Assembly: GCF_965221685.1 (NCBI RefSeq)
Contig: NZ_OZ244907.1
Strand: one strand, 5' to 3'
DNA length: 64,000 nt
DNA from: Palauibacter sp022826685
GTDB taxonomy: Bacteria; Gemmatimonadota; Gemmatimonadetes; Palauibacterales; Palauibacteraceae
The translations under genes and the position numbers were made by a program. Below, one piece after another: positions 50,461 to 58,842 of this stretch. Below the pieces are notes generated by a model. That model was not told the origin of the DNA. It saw only the letters and a program-made list of their open reading frames with translations, and did no database searches. The stretch's first letter is position 1. The number at the start of each line of letters is the position of its first letter.

Positions 50461-51123
50461 TCACGGGTAGAGGTCGCTGACCCGCTTGTCGGTGGCCCAC
50501 GCGGTGTCGACACGGATTCTGGGGCGCGACCCCCAGTTTCCGCAGTCGCTGAACGCCCGCAGCCGCCCTCGGACATGGAGGATACGGTCGGTCCCCGCCT
50601 CGCGAAGCTCGGGGCTCAGCCCGTCGAGCGCGAACACCCGCTGGCCGCCGATCCACCCCGGCCCGAACAGCCAGCACCCGGCCGCCTCGCGGATCGTCCC
50701 CTCCCCCCAGGTGCGGATGCCGGAAAACCCGCCGCTGTCCGTCGCCACGAGCGTGCCGAGATCGATCTCCGCCGCGGTGCGGATCCGGTAGTGGCCGGGT
50801 GCGTCGAGCGTGATCGGCCGCGCCTCGTAATAGCTGACGTGATTGGGCGCGCACACCGCACGGAAGGTGGTCCGGCGCGCCGCGAGTTCGATCGAGGAGT
50901 CGGTGACGGCAAGCGTCGCGGTGTCCAGCCGCCCGCAGGCGTCCTCGGACACGGGCCCGCCGAACTCGAAGGAGAACGGCGCGCCCACCTCGACCGTCTC
51001 GGGGTACGCGACCCAGGTGACGAGCGCCTCGCTGGAGGTGCCGTCCCCCAGCCGCCAGCATCCGGCCGTCAGCAGCACGGCAGCGGCGAGGGCGGGGACG
51101 ACGGGGGCGGCGGCGCGCGCCAC
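50461..51123 (-). CDS. Lipoprotein of unknown function within tdh-kbl
   Basis: The 220-residue product has a lipoprotein signal (VPALAAAVLLTAGC, lipid-anchored Cys22) and a beta-rich body with at least four other cysteines. I do not recognise a domain. It starts 13 bases after the tdh stop and ends 66 bases before kbl, so it is inserted between two genes usually adjacent. Its role in threonine breakdown is not evident. Confidence 0.7.
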   Translation of the reverse strand: MARAAAPVVPALAAAVLLTAGCWRLGDGTSSEALVTWVAYPETVEVGAPFSFEFGGPVSEDACGRLDTATLAVTDSSIELAARRTTFRAVCAPNHVSYYEARPITLDAPGHYRIRTAAEIDLGTLVATDSGGFSGIRTWGEGTIREAAGCWLFGPGWIGGQRVFALDGLSPELREAGTDRILHVRGRLRAFSDCGNWGSRPRIRVDTAWATDKRVSDLYP

Positions 51124-51136
51124 GGGGGCCGAACCG

Positions 51137-52168
51137 CTAGTCCAGCGCGAGGACGACCTTCGCCGCCTCGCCGGAATACATGGCGTCGAACCCTTCCTCG
51201 AAGCGGTCGAACGGAAGCCGGTGGGTGATCACCGGCTCGACATCGAGACGCCCCGCCGCCAGGAAGTCCCGCATCTCGATCCACGTCCGGTACATGAGCC
51301 GCCCCACCACGCCGTACACGTGGATACCCTTGAAGATGACGTCGCGCGCGAAGTCGACCTCCACCGGGTCCTTGGGAAGCCCCAGCAGCCGGACGTGGCC
51401 GCCGTTGCGGCACATGCGGAACGCGGAACGCACGCCGTCGGGGTGTCCGCTCATCTCGCACACCACGTGGGCGCCGTAGCCGTGCGTGAGGTCGACGATC
51501 CGCGCCTCCACCTCCCCGCCCGCCGGATCGAGGCAGTCGTGCGCACCCATCCGCGCCGCGAGTTCCCGCCGCCCCCCGTGCGGCTCGACCGCGATGACTC
51601 TGGAAGCTCCCGCCGCGCGCGCGATCCCGATGGCGAACAGGCCGATCGGACCGCAGCCGACCACGGCGACGACCCGCCCCGCCACCTCCGTGTGCAAAAC
51701 CGTGTGGAAAGCGTTGCCCAACGGGTCGAACACCGCCGCCAGGTCGTCGTCGATGGCATCGGGGACGTGGATGATGTTCGCCGCCGGGATGGAGACGTAC
51801 TCGGCGAACGCGCCGTCCCGGTCGATGCCGATGATCCGGGTGTCCCGGCACACGTGCGCCTGCTCGGTGCCGCAGTACTCGCAGTGCCCGCAGACCAGGT
51901 GCCCCTCCGCCGAGACGCGGTCGCCGATTTCGATGTTCCGGACCAGCCGGCCGGTCTCGACGACTTCTCCCATGAATTCGTGGCCGAGGATGACCGGCGG
52001 ATTCACGCGATGCTGCGACCAGCGGTCCCACTGGTGAATGTGCAGATCCGTGCCGCAGATCCCCGCCCGTCGCACCTTTACCAGCACGTCGCGCGAGCGA
52101 ATCTCGGGCACCGGCGCGTCGCACATCACGAGGCCGGGGGCCGGCCCGGGTTTGCGGATCGCTTTCAT
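51137..52168 (-). CDS. tdh: L-threonine 3-dehydrogenase
   Basis: It oxidises threonine to 2-amino-3-ketobutyrate with NAD. The 343-residue medium-chain dehydrogenase has catalytic zinc ligands Cys38 (GICGTDLH) and His63-Glu64 (LGHEFMG), the structural zinc cluster CGHCEYCGTEQAHVC, and NAD loop VVGCGPIGLFAIG. GTDLHIHQWDRW is typical of Tdh rather than alcohol dehydrogenases. kbl is two genes downstream, completing the pathway. ATG 52168 fits the family length. Confidence 0.94.
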   Translation of the reverse strand: MKAIRKPGPAPGLVMCDAPVPEIRSRDVLVKVRRAGICGTDLHIHQWDRWSQHRVNPPVILGHEFMGEVVETGRLVRNIEIGDRVSAEGHLVCGHCEYCGTEQAHVCRDTRIIGIDRDGAFAEYVSIPAANIIHVPDAIDDDLAAVFDPLGNAFHTVLHTEVAGRVVAVVGCGPIGLFAIGIARAAGASRVIAVEPHGGRRELAARMGAHDCLDPAGGEVEARIVDLTHGYGAHVVCEMSGHPDGVRSAFRMCRNGGHVRLLGLPKDPVEVDFARDVIFKGIHVYGVVGRLMYRTWIEMRDFLAAGRLDVEPVITHRLPFDRFEEGFDAMYSGEAAKVVLALD

Positions 52169-52358
52169 GGAGACGGAAGATGGCTCCTGGATGGAGACGT
52201 GTCGGGTGGCGCACAATGTGCCGGAGAGTCTGACCGGCCGGCAAGCGCCGGGAACCCGGAACGGCGGCGTTCCGTACGATGTCTTGGCGGGGGGCCGCTG
52301 ACCGCCGCGTGACGCCGTCCCGACGGCCTCGGGACCATTCTGGAGTCGGATCGGAGCT

Positions 52359-53039
52359 GTGCGCACGACGACAAGAAAACGGCCGGACTGGCGATACAGG
52401 GGCGCGTCATCGCGCTCCCGCGGCCGGGAGCGGGCCGTGTGGTGGGGCGGGATGCTCGTCTCCGCTCTCCTGCACGCCTTCCTCCTATTCGCGTGGGTGC
52501 GCCCGGCGCCCGACTTCGAGCCGGCCGCCCGGCCCGGCGCGGATCCGGACCTCCCCGCCGGCGGGGGCGGGCTGAGAGCGTTGCGGGTCTCCGTGCCCCG
52601 ACGGATCGAGATCCCTCCTCCTCCGCGGCCCGTCCTCGCCGTCGACATGCCCGAGATCGAGGTCCGGGAGACGGAGATCGAGGTGTCTTCCGACCTGCTC
52701 CCCGTCGGCGCGCCGGCGCCGTCGCCCGGCCGCGGGGCGGGGATCGGTCCCGGAGAGGAGGGCGTGGGCGGGGGCGAGGGCGACGGCTACGTGTCCCCCA
52801 TCCCGAGATCCGTCGTGCCGCACTGGGACCCTCCCGGCTCCGTGCGCGGCATGGAGGTGACGGTGCGCGTCTTCGTCGACGCCACCGGGCGCCCGAGCCT
52901 CGTCGAACTGGACCCTCCGACCCCGGATGAGGGCTTCAACCGCGACATCATGCGGCAGGTGCGGGCGTGGGAATACCGGCCCGCGCTGCGCCACGGGAAC
53001 CCGGTCGACGGCTGGGCCGAGATCACCTTCATCTTCTGA
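52359..53039 (+). CDS. TonB-like energy transducer
   Basis: The 226-residue protein has a basic N-terminus, one transmembrane helix (WGGMLVSALLHAFLLFAW, about 29-46), a proline/glycine/acid-rich periplasmic spacer (about 50-150), and a TonB C-terminal-like domain (EVTVRVFVDATGRPSLVEL; VRAWEYRPALRHGNPVDGWAEI). TonB links proton-motive force to outer-membrane receptors, with ExbB/ExbD. No exbBD or receptor gene is nearby. The start is GTG 52359. It lies just upstream of the pilus operon but has a 135-base gap after it. Confidence 0.83.
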   Translation: MRTTTRKRPDWRYRGASSRSRGRERAVWWGGMLVSALLHAFLLFAWVRPAPDFEPAARPGADPDLPAGGGGLRALRVSVPRRIEIPPPPRPVLAVDMPEIEVRETEIEVSSDLLPVGAPAPSPGRGAGIGPGEEGVGGGEGDGYVSPIPRSVVPHWDPPGSVRGMEVTVRVFVDATGRPSLVELDPPTPDEGFNRDIMRQVRAWEYRPALRHGNPVDGWAEITFIF

Positions 53040-53073
53040 CGCCACCCGGCGCCACCCGACGCCACCCAACGCC
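53040..53073. repeat. 10-base tandem repeat after the TonB-like gene
   Basis: CGCCACCCGG, CGCCACCCGA, CGCCACCCAA, CGCC: three 10-base units and a partial one, starting at the stop codon. The rest of the gap to 53175 holds a TTGACG (53099-53104) without a convincing -10. Confidence 0.7.
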
Positions 53074-53174
53074 TTCCCACACGTCCGCGGATGACCGTTT
53101 GACGACAGGTTGATCCGCTCTCCGATCCTCGGGCAGAAACAGGAATCGGTCCCGATCAGGCGGGGAGGTGCGGG

Positions 53175-53852
53175 GTGTGGGATCTGAATCGCGCGGAACG
53201 CAAGGCGCTGGGCGCGGCGCTGGTACTCGTGGGGGTGAGTCTCATCTCTCGCACCCTCCTCGCGCCGGAACCCGGGCGGGTACACGGTCTCGAAACGATC
53301 GACCCCGCGACAGATCTGGAGGGCATCGAGGGCGAGGTCGTCGCCGCGCTGACCCGGGAGCAGCGGGCACAGACACCGCTCGCCGATGGCGAGCAGATCG
53401 ATGTGAATCGTGCCCCGGCCGACGAACTGCGCCGGCTGCCCGGCGTCGGGCCGAGCCTCGCGGAGGCGCTCATCGAGGAGCGGGAACGCGCTCCGTTCAG
53501 CGGGCCCGCCGACCTGGAGCGGGTCGCTGGGGTGGGGGAGGTCACCGCGCGTCGCCTCGCGCCGCATCTCCGTTTCGAGCGCGGGGCGCCCCGCTCGGCT
53601 CCCGCCCCCGCTCCCGCCGCGTCGGTGTCGACGGCATGTCCACCCGGAGGCGCGCGGATCGATCTCAATCGGGCGAGTCCGGCACAACTCGAGAGCCTGT
53701 CCGGCATTGGGCCCGCCCTCGCGGCCCGCATCATCGAGGACCGAAGCGAGAACGGGCCGTTCGAGGCACCCGAGGCGGTCACCCGCGTGCGGGGCATCGG
53801 GGCACGCACCCTCGCCCGCTTCCGGGAACGGGTATGCACGGGGGTGCGATGA
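53175..53852 (+). CDS. ComEA-like helix-hairpin-helix protein
   Basis: The 225-residue protein has an N-terminal membrane helix (ALGAALVLVGVSLISRTLL, about 11-29) and two ComEA-type helix-hairpin-helix DNA-binding domains: IDVNRAPADELRRLPGVGPS (about 75-130) and IDLNRASPAQLESLSGIGPA (about 160-220), joined by a proline/alanine linker. ComEA binds incoming DNA in transformation. Here two copies are fused and anchored. The start is GTG 53175 with GGGGAGG six bases upstream. Its stop overlaps the pilB start (ATGA), so it is the first gene of the pilus operon. Confidence 0.85.
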   Translation: MWDLNRAERKALGAALVLVGVSLISRTLLAPEPGRVHGLETIDPATDLEGIEGEVVAALTREQRAQTPLADGEQIDVNRAPADELRRLPGVGPSLAEALIEERERAPFSGPADLERVAGVGEVTARRLAPHLRFERGAPRSAPAPAPAASVSTACPPGGARIDLNRASPAQLESLSGIGPALAARIIEDRSENGPFEAPEAVTRVRGIGARTLARFRERVCTGVR

Positions 53853-55375
53853 CTCCCACGCCAGCCACGGACACCCCGGCACCGAGGCGGAAGCGGCTTG
53901 CGTCGGACCCCAGGGTCCTTCGCCTCATCCCGGCGGAATTCGCGAGCCGGCATCTCGTGCTCCCGCTGCGGCGCGCCGGTCGGACGCTCTCCGTGGCAAT
54001 GGCGGACCCATCCGACGCGGCGCTCATCGACGACCTGAAGTTCCTCACCCAGTTCGAGATCGAAGCAGTAAGAGCGGGGGAACACACGCTCCGCCAACGG
54101 ATCGACCGGAGCTACGAGGCCGCCACGACGCGGGGCGGGGGGCGCGCGGAGGGGATGGGCGAGGCAACGCCGGCCCAGGCATCGCCGGCCGAGGCAGATT
54201 CGGCCGAAGCCGGTGAGGAACCTGCCGTCCGGCTCATCAACGACATCCTCGGCGACGCGGTACATCGCGGCGCTTCGGACATTCACTTCGAGCCGTACGA
54301 GAGTGAACTTCGCGTCCGCTATCGTCTGGATGGGAGACTGCGCGAAATCATGCGCCCGCCCTTCCGGATGGCGGCGGCCCTGACGTCTCGCCTCAAGATC
54401 CTGGCGGACCTGAACATCGCGGAGCGCAGGATACCCCAGGATGGCCGGATCCGCATGCCGGTCGCCGACCGGGTCATCGACTTCCGGGTCTCGACGCTTC
54501 CCACGCTGTTCGGCGAGAAGGTCGTTCTTCGAATCCTCGACAGGGAGCGGCAGGCCTTCGACCTCGAATCCTTCGGGATGGGGGCGCGCGCGGAGCGAGC
54601 GCTGCTCGCGGCGATCGCGCAAACGTCGGGAATGGTCCTGGTCACAGGTCCCACGGGGTCCGGGAAGACCACGACGCTCTACAGCGCGATCGCAAGACTC
54701 AACACGTCCGAGGCGAACATCATGACCGCCGAGGATCCGGTCGAGTACAGTATCGAGGGTATCAACCAGGTCCAGATCCGTCCGAAGATCGGTCTTACCT
54801 TCGCCACGACGCTTCGCGCATTCCTGCGGCAGGACCCCAACATCCTCATGGTGGGCGAGATCCGTGACCGCGAGACGGGCGGCATCGCCGTGAAGGCTGC
54901 GCTCACCGGCCATCTCGTGCTCTCCACGCTCCACACCAATGACGCCGCTTCGACCGCGACGCGACTCGTGGACATGGGGATCGAAGCGTTCAACGTGGCC
55001 GTCGCCGTCAAGGTCATCACCGCCCAGCGGCTCGTCGGTCGGATCTGTCCCGACTGTCGGGTCGAGACGAGCTACGCACCCGAGATACTGAATTCGGTCG
55101 GACTGGAAACGGGCAGACGTGGCAAGGGTGCCTTCTACCGCGGCGCGGGCTGCGACTCGTGCGGCGGGTCCGGGTACTCGGGTCGTCAGGGCCTGTATGA
55201 AGTCCTTCCGATGTCTCCCGCGATCCGGCGGCTGGTCCTGGCGGGCGCATCCTCGGAGGAGATCGCGCGCTGCGCGGTCGACGAAGGGATGATCACCCTG
55301 CGGCAGGATGGGTTCGCCAAGGTGACGAAGGGGATTGCGACACTCGAAGATGTGCTCAGAGAAACGCCGGCGTAG
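53849..55375 (+). CDS. pilB: Type IV pilus extension ATPase PilB/GspE
   Basis: The 508-residue ATPase powers pilus assembly at the inner membrane. It has an N-terminal MshEN-like domain (about 20-90), an Ala/Glu-rich linker, Walker A GPTGSGKTTT near 267, Asp box and Walker B ILMVGEIRDRET, His box LSTLHTNDA, and a zinc-binding tetracysteine (CPDC and CDSCGG) found in PilB/GspE but not PilT. It is shorter than typical PilB, mostly in the N-terminal domain. ATG 53849 overlaps the comEA-like stop. Confidence 0.93.
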   Translation: MTPTPATDTPAPRRKRLASDPRVLRLIPAEFASRHLVLPLRRAGRTLSVAMADPSDAALIDDLKFLTQFEIEAVRAGEHTLRQRIDRSYEAATTRGGGRAEGMGEATPAQASPAEADSAEAGEEPAVRLINDILGDAVHRGASDIHFEPYESELRVRYRLDGRLREIMRPPFRMAAALTSRLKILADLNIAERRIPQDGRIRMPVADRVIDFRVSTLPTLFGEKVVLRILDRERQAFDLESFGMGARAERALLAAIAQTSGMVLVTGPTGSGKTTTLYSAIARLNTSEANIMTAEDPVEYSIEGINQVQIRPKIGLTFATTLRAFLRQDPNILMVGEIRDRETGGIAVKAALTGHLVLSTLHTNDAASTATRLVDMGIEAFNVAVAVKVITAQRLVGRICPDCRVETSYAPEILNSVGLETGRRGKGAFYRGAGCDSCGGSGYSGRQGLYEVLPMSPAIRRLVLAGASSEEIARCAVDEGMITLRQDGFAKVTKGIATLEDVLRETPA

Positions 55376-55385
55376 GCGGGGCCGC

Positions 55386-56474
55386 ATGGACGCACGTCTG
55401 GTTGAACTGCTGAGGGAGATGGTCGTACGGGGTGCGTCCGACCTGCACCTTACGGCGGGCGAACGCCCGAAGCTCCGGATCGACGGTGACCTCACCGACA
55501 GTCGCGCGGACGGCGTGCTGGAACCGGAGGATACCGCGTTTCTCGGCCGTTCGATGCTCTCCAGCGACCAGCGCGCGCGTTTCGCGGGTGAGCCCGACTT
55601 CGATTTCGGCTTCGAGATTCCCGGCCTCTCCCGCTTTCGCGCAAACCTGTTCCGGCAGCGAGGGACCGTGGCGTGCGCCATCCGCCGGGTGCCGGTGGAG
55701 ATCCCGAGCCTGCGCGAACTCGGCGTTCCATCGGTCGTCGGCCGGCTGGCGGACAAACCGCGCGGACTCGTGCTGGTCACGGGCCCCACCGGCTCGGGCA
55801 AATCGACGACTCTGGCGGCGATGGTGGACCGCATCAACACGGCCCGCGCGGGCCACATCGTGACGATCGAGGATCCGATCGAATTCGTGCATCCGCACAA
55901 ACGCTGCATCGTGAACCAGCGCGAGATCGGGCAGGACACGCCCGACTTCGCCAACGCCCTCCGTTACGCGCTGCGGCAGGACCCCGACGTCATCCTCATC
56001 GGCGAATTGCGGGATCCCGAGACGATCCAGGCCGCGCTCACGGTCGCGGAGACCGGGCACCTTGCGCTCGGCACGCTGCATACGCGTTCGGCGGCAGAGT
56101 CCATCCACCGGATCATCGATGCTTTCCCGGCCCACCGGCAGGAGCAGGTGCGCGCGCAGTTCGCCCACGTCTTTGAGGGGGTCATCACCCAGACGCTGCT
56201 TCGTCGGGCGCAGGGCGGCGGCCGCGTCGTGGCCTGCGAGATTCTCGTCGCGACGCCCGCGGTTCGGGCTTTGATTCGGGAGGCGAAGGTCCATCAGATC
56301 CATTCCGCGATGCAGGCCGCACGCCGGTTCGGCATGCGGACCCTCAACGATGCGCTCCACCGGCTCTATGTCCGGCGGCAGGTGGACTTCGACGAATGTC
56401 TCCGGATCACCTCCGATGCCGCCGAATTCCGTCGCATGGCGAGCACGTCCGCGCCGGACGGATCCGCACGGTGA
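55386..56474 (+). CDS. pilT: Type IV pilus retraction ATPase PilT
   Basis: The 362-residue ATPase depolymerises the pilus. It has VVRGASDLHLTAGERP near the start, Walker A GPTGSGKSTTL near 132-142, Walker B VILIGELRDPETI, and LGTLHTRSAAESIHRIID with the histidine box. It lacks the tetracysteine and the N-terminal domain of PilB. The AIRLIRE-like segment is ALIREAKVHQIHSAMQA. ATG 55386 matches the family start; the upstream in-frame ATG adds only a basic tail. Presence of PilT argues for type IV pili over type II secretion. Confidence 0.94.
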   Translation: MDARLVELLREMVVRGASDLHLTAGERPKLRIDGDLTDSRADGVLEPEDTAFLGRSMLSSDQRARFAGEPDFDFGFEIPGLSRFRANLFRQRGTVACAIRRVPVEIPSLRELGVPSVVGRLADKPRGLVLVTGPTGSGKSTTLAAMVDRINTARAGHIVTIEDPIEFVHPHKRCIVNQREIGQDTPDFANALRYALRQDPDVILIGELRDPETIQAALTVAETGHLALGTLHTRSAAESIHRIIDAFPAHRQEQVRAQFAHVFEGVITQTLLRRAQGGGRVVACEILVATPAVRALIREAKVHQIHSAMQAARRFGMRTLNDALHRLYVRRQVDFDECLRITSDAAEFRRMASTSAPDGSAR

Positions 56475-56580
56475 CGGAGTCGACGTGAGGGGGGCAGCAG
56501 GGACCGGCCGCCGGCGATGGCGTGGGGTGGATGATGTGGGGGCTGGCGGTCGGTCCGCCCTCTCTCCCGGTCGAGAGCCC

Positions 56581-57678
56581 GTGACGTCCGTCCTGGCGGA
56601 CATGGGCCGGCGCGTGCGGCGCCGCATCTCCGCGCCGCCGGCACGGGTGAAGACCCGTGATCTCGTGCTCTTCACGCGGCAGTTCTCGGTGATGACCAGC
56701 GCAGGGTTGCCGCTCACCCGGACGCTCGAAACCCTCGCGCTCCAGGCGGAGAACCCCGCGCTTCGGCAGGTGGCCCGCGACACGCTTCGCGATGTCGAGG
56801 CCGGGAAGACCCTGGCCGGCGCCCTCGGCAGGCACCCCCGGGTTTTCTCGAAGCTCTACGTGAACATGGTCCATGCAGGGGAGTCGGGGAGCAGGCTGGA
56901 CGGGATTCTCGACCGCCTCGCCACTTTCCTCGAGAAGAGCGAAGAGATCCGCCGCAAGGTGAAGGGCGCCATGCTCTATCCCGCCGTCGTGCTCGCGGTG
57001 GCCATGGCGGTCGTCGCGACGCTCCTACTGTTTGTGATCCCGACGTTCGAGACCGTGTTCGCGAGCCTCGACGCGAGGCTTCCCCTTCCGACACGCGTCG
57101 TCATCGGTCTCTCGGGGATCGTCCAGAACTGGTGGTGGGTGCTGCTGGCCGTGGCGGGCGGCGCGGCCCTGATGCTGCGCCGCTGGATCGCCACGGACGC
57201 GGGTCGGCGGCACTTCGACCGAATGCTGCTGCAACTGCCGGTTCTCGGTTCGCTGATCCGGAAGGCCGCGGTGTCCCGCGTCACGCGGACCCTGGGAACG
57301 CTGCTCTCGTCGGGCGTTCCGATCCTGGAGGGACTCGAGATCACGGCGCGGACGGCGGGGAACCGCGTGATCCAGGATGCGATCCAGGCGAGTCGGGCCG
57401 CGATCCGCCGGGGTGATTCCATTGCCCGGCCACTGCGAGAAACCCGGGCCTTCCCACCCATGGTGGCCCGAATGATCCACGTCGGAGAAGAGACCGGAGA
57501 TCTCGATGGGATGCTGGCCCGGATCGCCGATTTCTATGATGACGAAGTCGATGCGGGCGCCGAGAGCCTGCTGAGGATACTGGAGCCCGTTCTCATCGTG
57601 GTCCTCGGAGGTCTCGTCGGTGGGATGATCATCGCCATGTACCTCCCGATCTTCGAACTCATCAACGCGATCCAGTGA
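56581..57678 (+). CDS. pilC: Type IV pilus inner-membrane platform protein PilC
   Basis: A T2SSF/PilC protein with two repeated cytoplasmic domains (FTRQFSVMTSAGLPLTRTLE; RVTRTLGTLLSSGVPILEGLE) and three membrane helices, ending in MYLPIFELINAIQ. The usual N-terminal 50-60 residues before KTRDLV are missing, giving 365 residues from GTG 56581. A GTG at 56485 has a good ribosome site, but the extra codons have unusually low third-position GC, so I rejected it. ATG 56602 is another option. The platform joins PilB/PilT to PilMNO. Confidence 0.88.
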   Translation: MTSVLADMGRRVRRRISAPPARVKTRDLVLFTRQFSVMTSAGLPLTRTLETLALQAENPALRQVARDTLRDVEAGKTLAGALGRHPRVFSKLYVNMVHAGESGSRLDGILDRLATFLEKSEEIRRKVKGAMLYPAVVLAVAMAVVATLLLFVIPTFETVFASLDARLPLPTRVVIGLSGIVQNWWWVLLAVAGGAALMLRRWIATDAGRRHFDRMLLQLPVLGSLIRKAAVSRVTRTLGTLLSSGVPILEGLEITARTAGNRVIQDAIQASRAAIRRGDSIARPLRETRAFPPMVARMIHVGEETGDLDGMLARIADFYDDEVDAGAESLLRILEPVLIVVLGGLVGGMIIAMYLPIFELINAIQ

Positions 57679-57751
57679 CGCCGCCATGGACATCCCGGGA
57701 CACACGACCCTCGCGGCTTGCGGGGTTTCACCTCGTTCTTCTTCTTGCCGC

Positions 57752-58213
57752 ATGTCCGCGAGCGCAAACGACGAAGACTCGATCCACGGCGGGACGGCTC
57801 CCTGCGTGCGGGATCTCCTCGGCCAGTCGATCGATGCGGCCTTCGAGCGGTACGGGCGCCCGGAGACGGATCGGCGCGCCGGGGAGGACCGATGGCTGCG
57901 CTTCGAAGCTCCGAACTGGACGTTGCGTCTGCGAGCCAGGCCGGATCGGGTCGGCGGTCCGGCACTCGTCCGGTCGTGGACGGCCGCCTTCGCGGACGGG
58001 TTCGACACCGTGCCGGAAGCGCTGCGCGCGCTGGGGCTGCCGTCTCCGAAGCCGACGGTCGGAACAGAGGACATCCGCCGGCCGCTGCGTGACGGCGCCG
58101 GACGGGTGCATTCGCTGACTCTGTCGGTGCGGCGTGGCCGAATCCGTGCGGCCACCGGTTTCGACGAACCGCCGGACTGGGACGTTGAGACCCCGTTGCT
58201 GGACGACGTCTAG
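57752..58213 (+). CDS. Hypothetical protein within pilus operon
   Basis: A predicted 153-residue soluble protein (VRDLLGQSIDAAFERYGRPE; SLTLSVRRGRIRAATGF) without signal peptide or membrane helix. I do not recognise it. It lies between pilC and the major pilin gene. ATG 57752 is preferred over 57686 because the earlier codons have poor third-position GC; neither start has a clear ribosome-binding site. It may be an accessory or regulatory pilus protein. Confidence 0.6.
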   Translation: MSASANDEDSIHGGTAPCVRDLLGQSIDAAFERYGRPETDRRAGEDRWLRFEAPNWTLRLRARPDRVGGPALVRSWTAAFADGFDTVPEALRALGLPSPKPTVGTEDIRRPLRDGAGRVHSLTLSVRRGRIRAATGFDEPPDWDVETPLLDDV

Positions 58214-58219
58214 TTATGG

Positions 58220-58239
58220 GGTGACCGTCCGCGGTCGCC
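58220..58239 (+). promoter_or_regulatory. Hairpin upstream of major pilin gene
   Basis: GGTGACCG, TCCG, CGGTCGCC can form an eight-pair stem with one G-T or mismatch position, followed by the palindrome GGCGCGCC. It lies in the 108-base gap before pilA, where high-level pilin expression might need its own promoter or processing site. No clear -35/-10 is visible. Confidence 0.35.
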
Positions 58240-58321
58240 GGCGCGCCGCCGGAACCGCGGCCCGCGCAGCCCCACCGGAGGTGCTGCGGAAGATCCAACC
58301 CGGGCGGAAGTGAGGAGAGGG

Positions 58322-58747
58322 ATGAGGAGAACGACGAGGGGTGGTACGGAGGGGTTCACGCTGATCGAGCTGCTGATCGTGGTCGTGATCATCGGCATTC
58401 TCGCGGCCATCGCGATTCCGCAGTTCACAAGCACGAAGGAAAAGGCGTTCGATGCCGCCGCCCAGAGCGACATTCGCAACCTGATGACGGCAGAGGAAGC
58501 GTACTTCTTCAACCACCAGGCGTATGCCGCAGTCAGCGTGGCCGCCGGCGGAGGGGCGGACCTGGATGGCGACGGGACGCGGGATTTTCAGGCCAGCACG
58601 AACATCTCGCTGGCGGTGACCGCTTATACGGACGGCTACCAGATCACGGCGAAACACGCATCCTCGCCGAACACGTGGTGCGTCAATTCCTCGGCCGCGA
58701 ACGCCTCGGGAGCCATCGGACAGATCGTCGAGGCCACCAGTTGCTAG
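58322..58747 (+). CDS. pilA: Type IV major pilin
   Basis: The 141-residue prepilin has a short basic leader cleaved at G-F in GGTEGFTLIELLIVVVIIG, with Glu5 of the mature protein and a long hydrophobic helix, the type IVa pattern. The C-terminal cysteines (NTWCVNSS and EATSC) would form the D-region disulfide. A Gly-rich loop GGGADLDGDGTRDF may bind calcium, as in pseudopilins. AGGAGAGG precedes ATG 58322; GTG 58310 is an alternative. It is followed by three minor pilins. Confidence 0.93.
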   Translation: MRRTTRGGTEGFTLIELLIVVVIIGILAAIAIPQFTSTKEKAFDAAAQSDIRNLMTAEEAYFFNHQAYAAVSVAAGGGADLDGDGTRDFQASTNISLAVTAYTDGYQITAKHASSPNTWCVNSSAANASGAIGQIVEATSC

Positions 58748-58751
58748 TGTC

Positions 58752-58765
58752 GTGTCGCGCGACAC
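58752..58765. other. 14-base perfect palindrome after pilin gene
   Basis: GTGTCGCGCGACAC lies four bases after the pilA stop. It could fold as a short hairpin in the transcript and reduce readthrough or protect the pilin message, so that minor pilins are made in smaller amounts. There is no T-run. Confidence 0.5.
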
Positions 58766-58842
58766 TCGTTGATGCGCCGTTGATGCGGGGGACGATCCTT
58801 ACGACAGAGTCGCTAACGCTCGTTCAGGAAAGGGAGCACCCC

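Noticed and set aside
53156..55954. Very long open frame (over 900 codons) on the minus strand across the pilus genes
   Set aside because: It is antisense to comEA-like, pilB and pilT, has arginine/serine-rich composition without domains, and arises because GC-rich third positions suppress stops on the opposite strand. The same reasoning removes long antisense frames at 852-2150, 7664-9529, 25202-27070 and 33585-35174.
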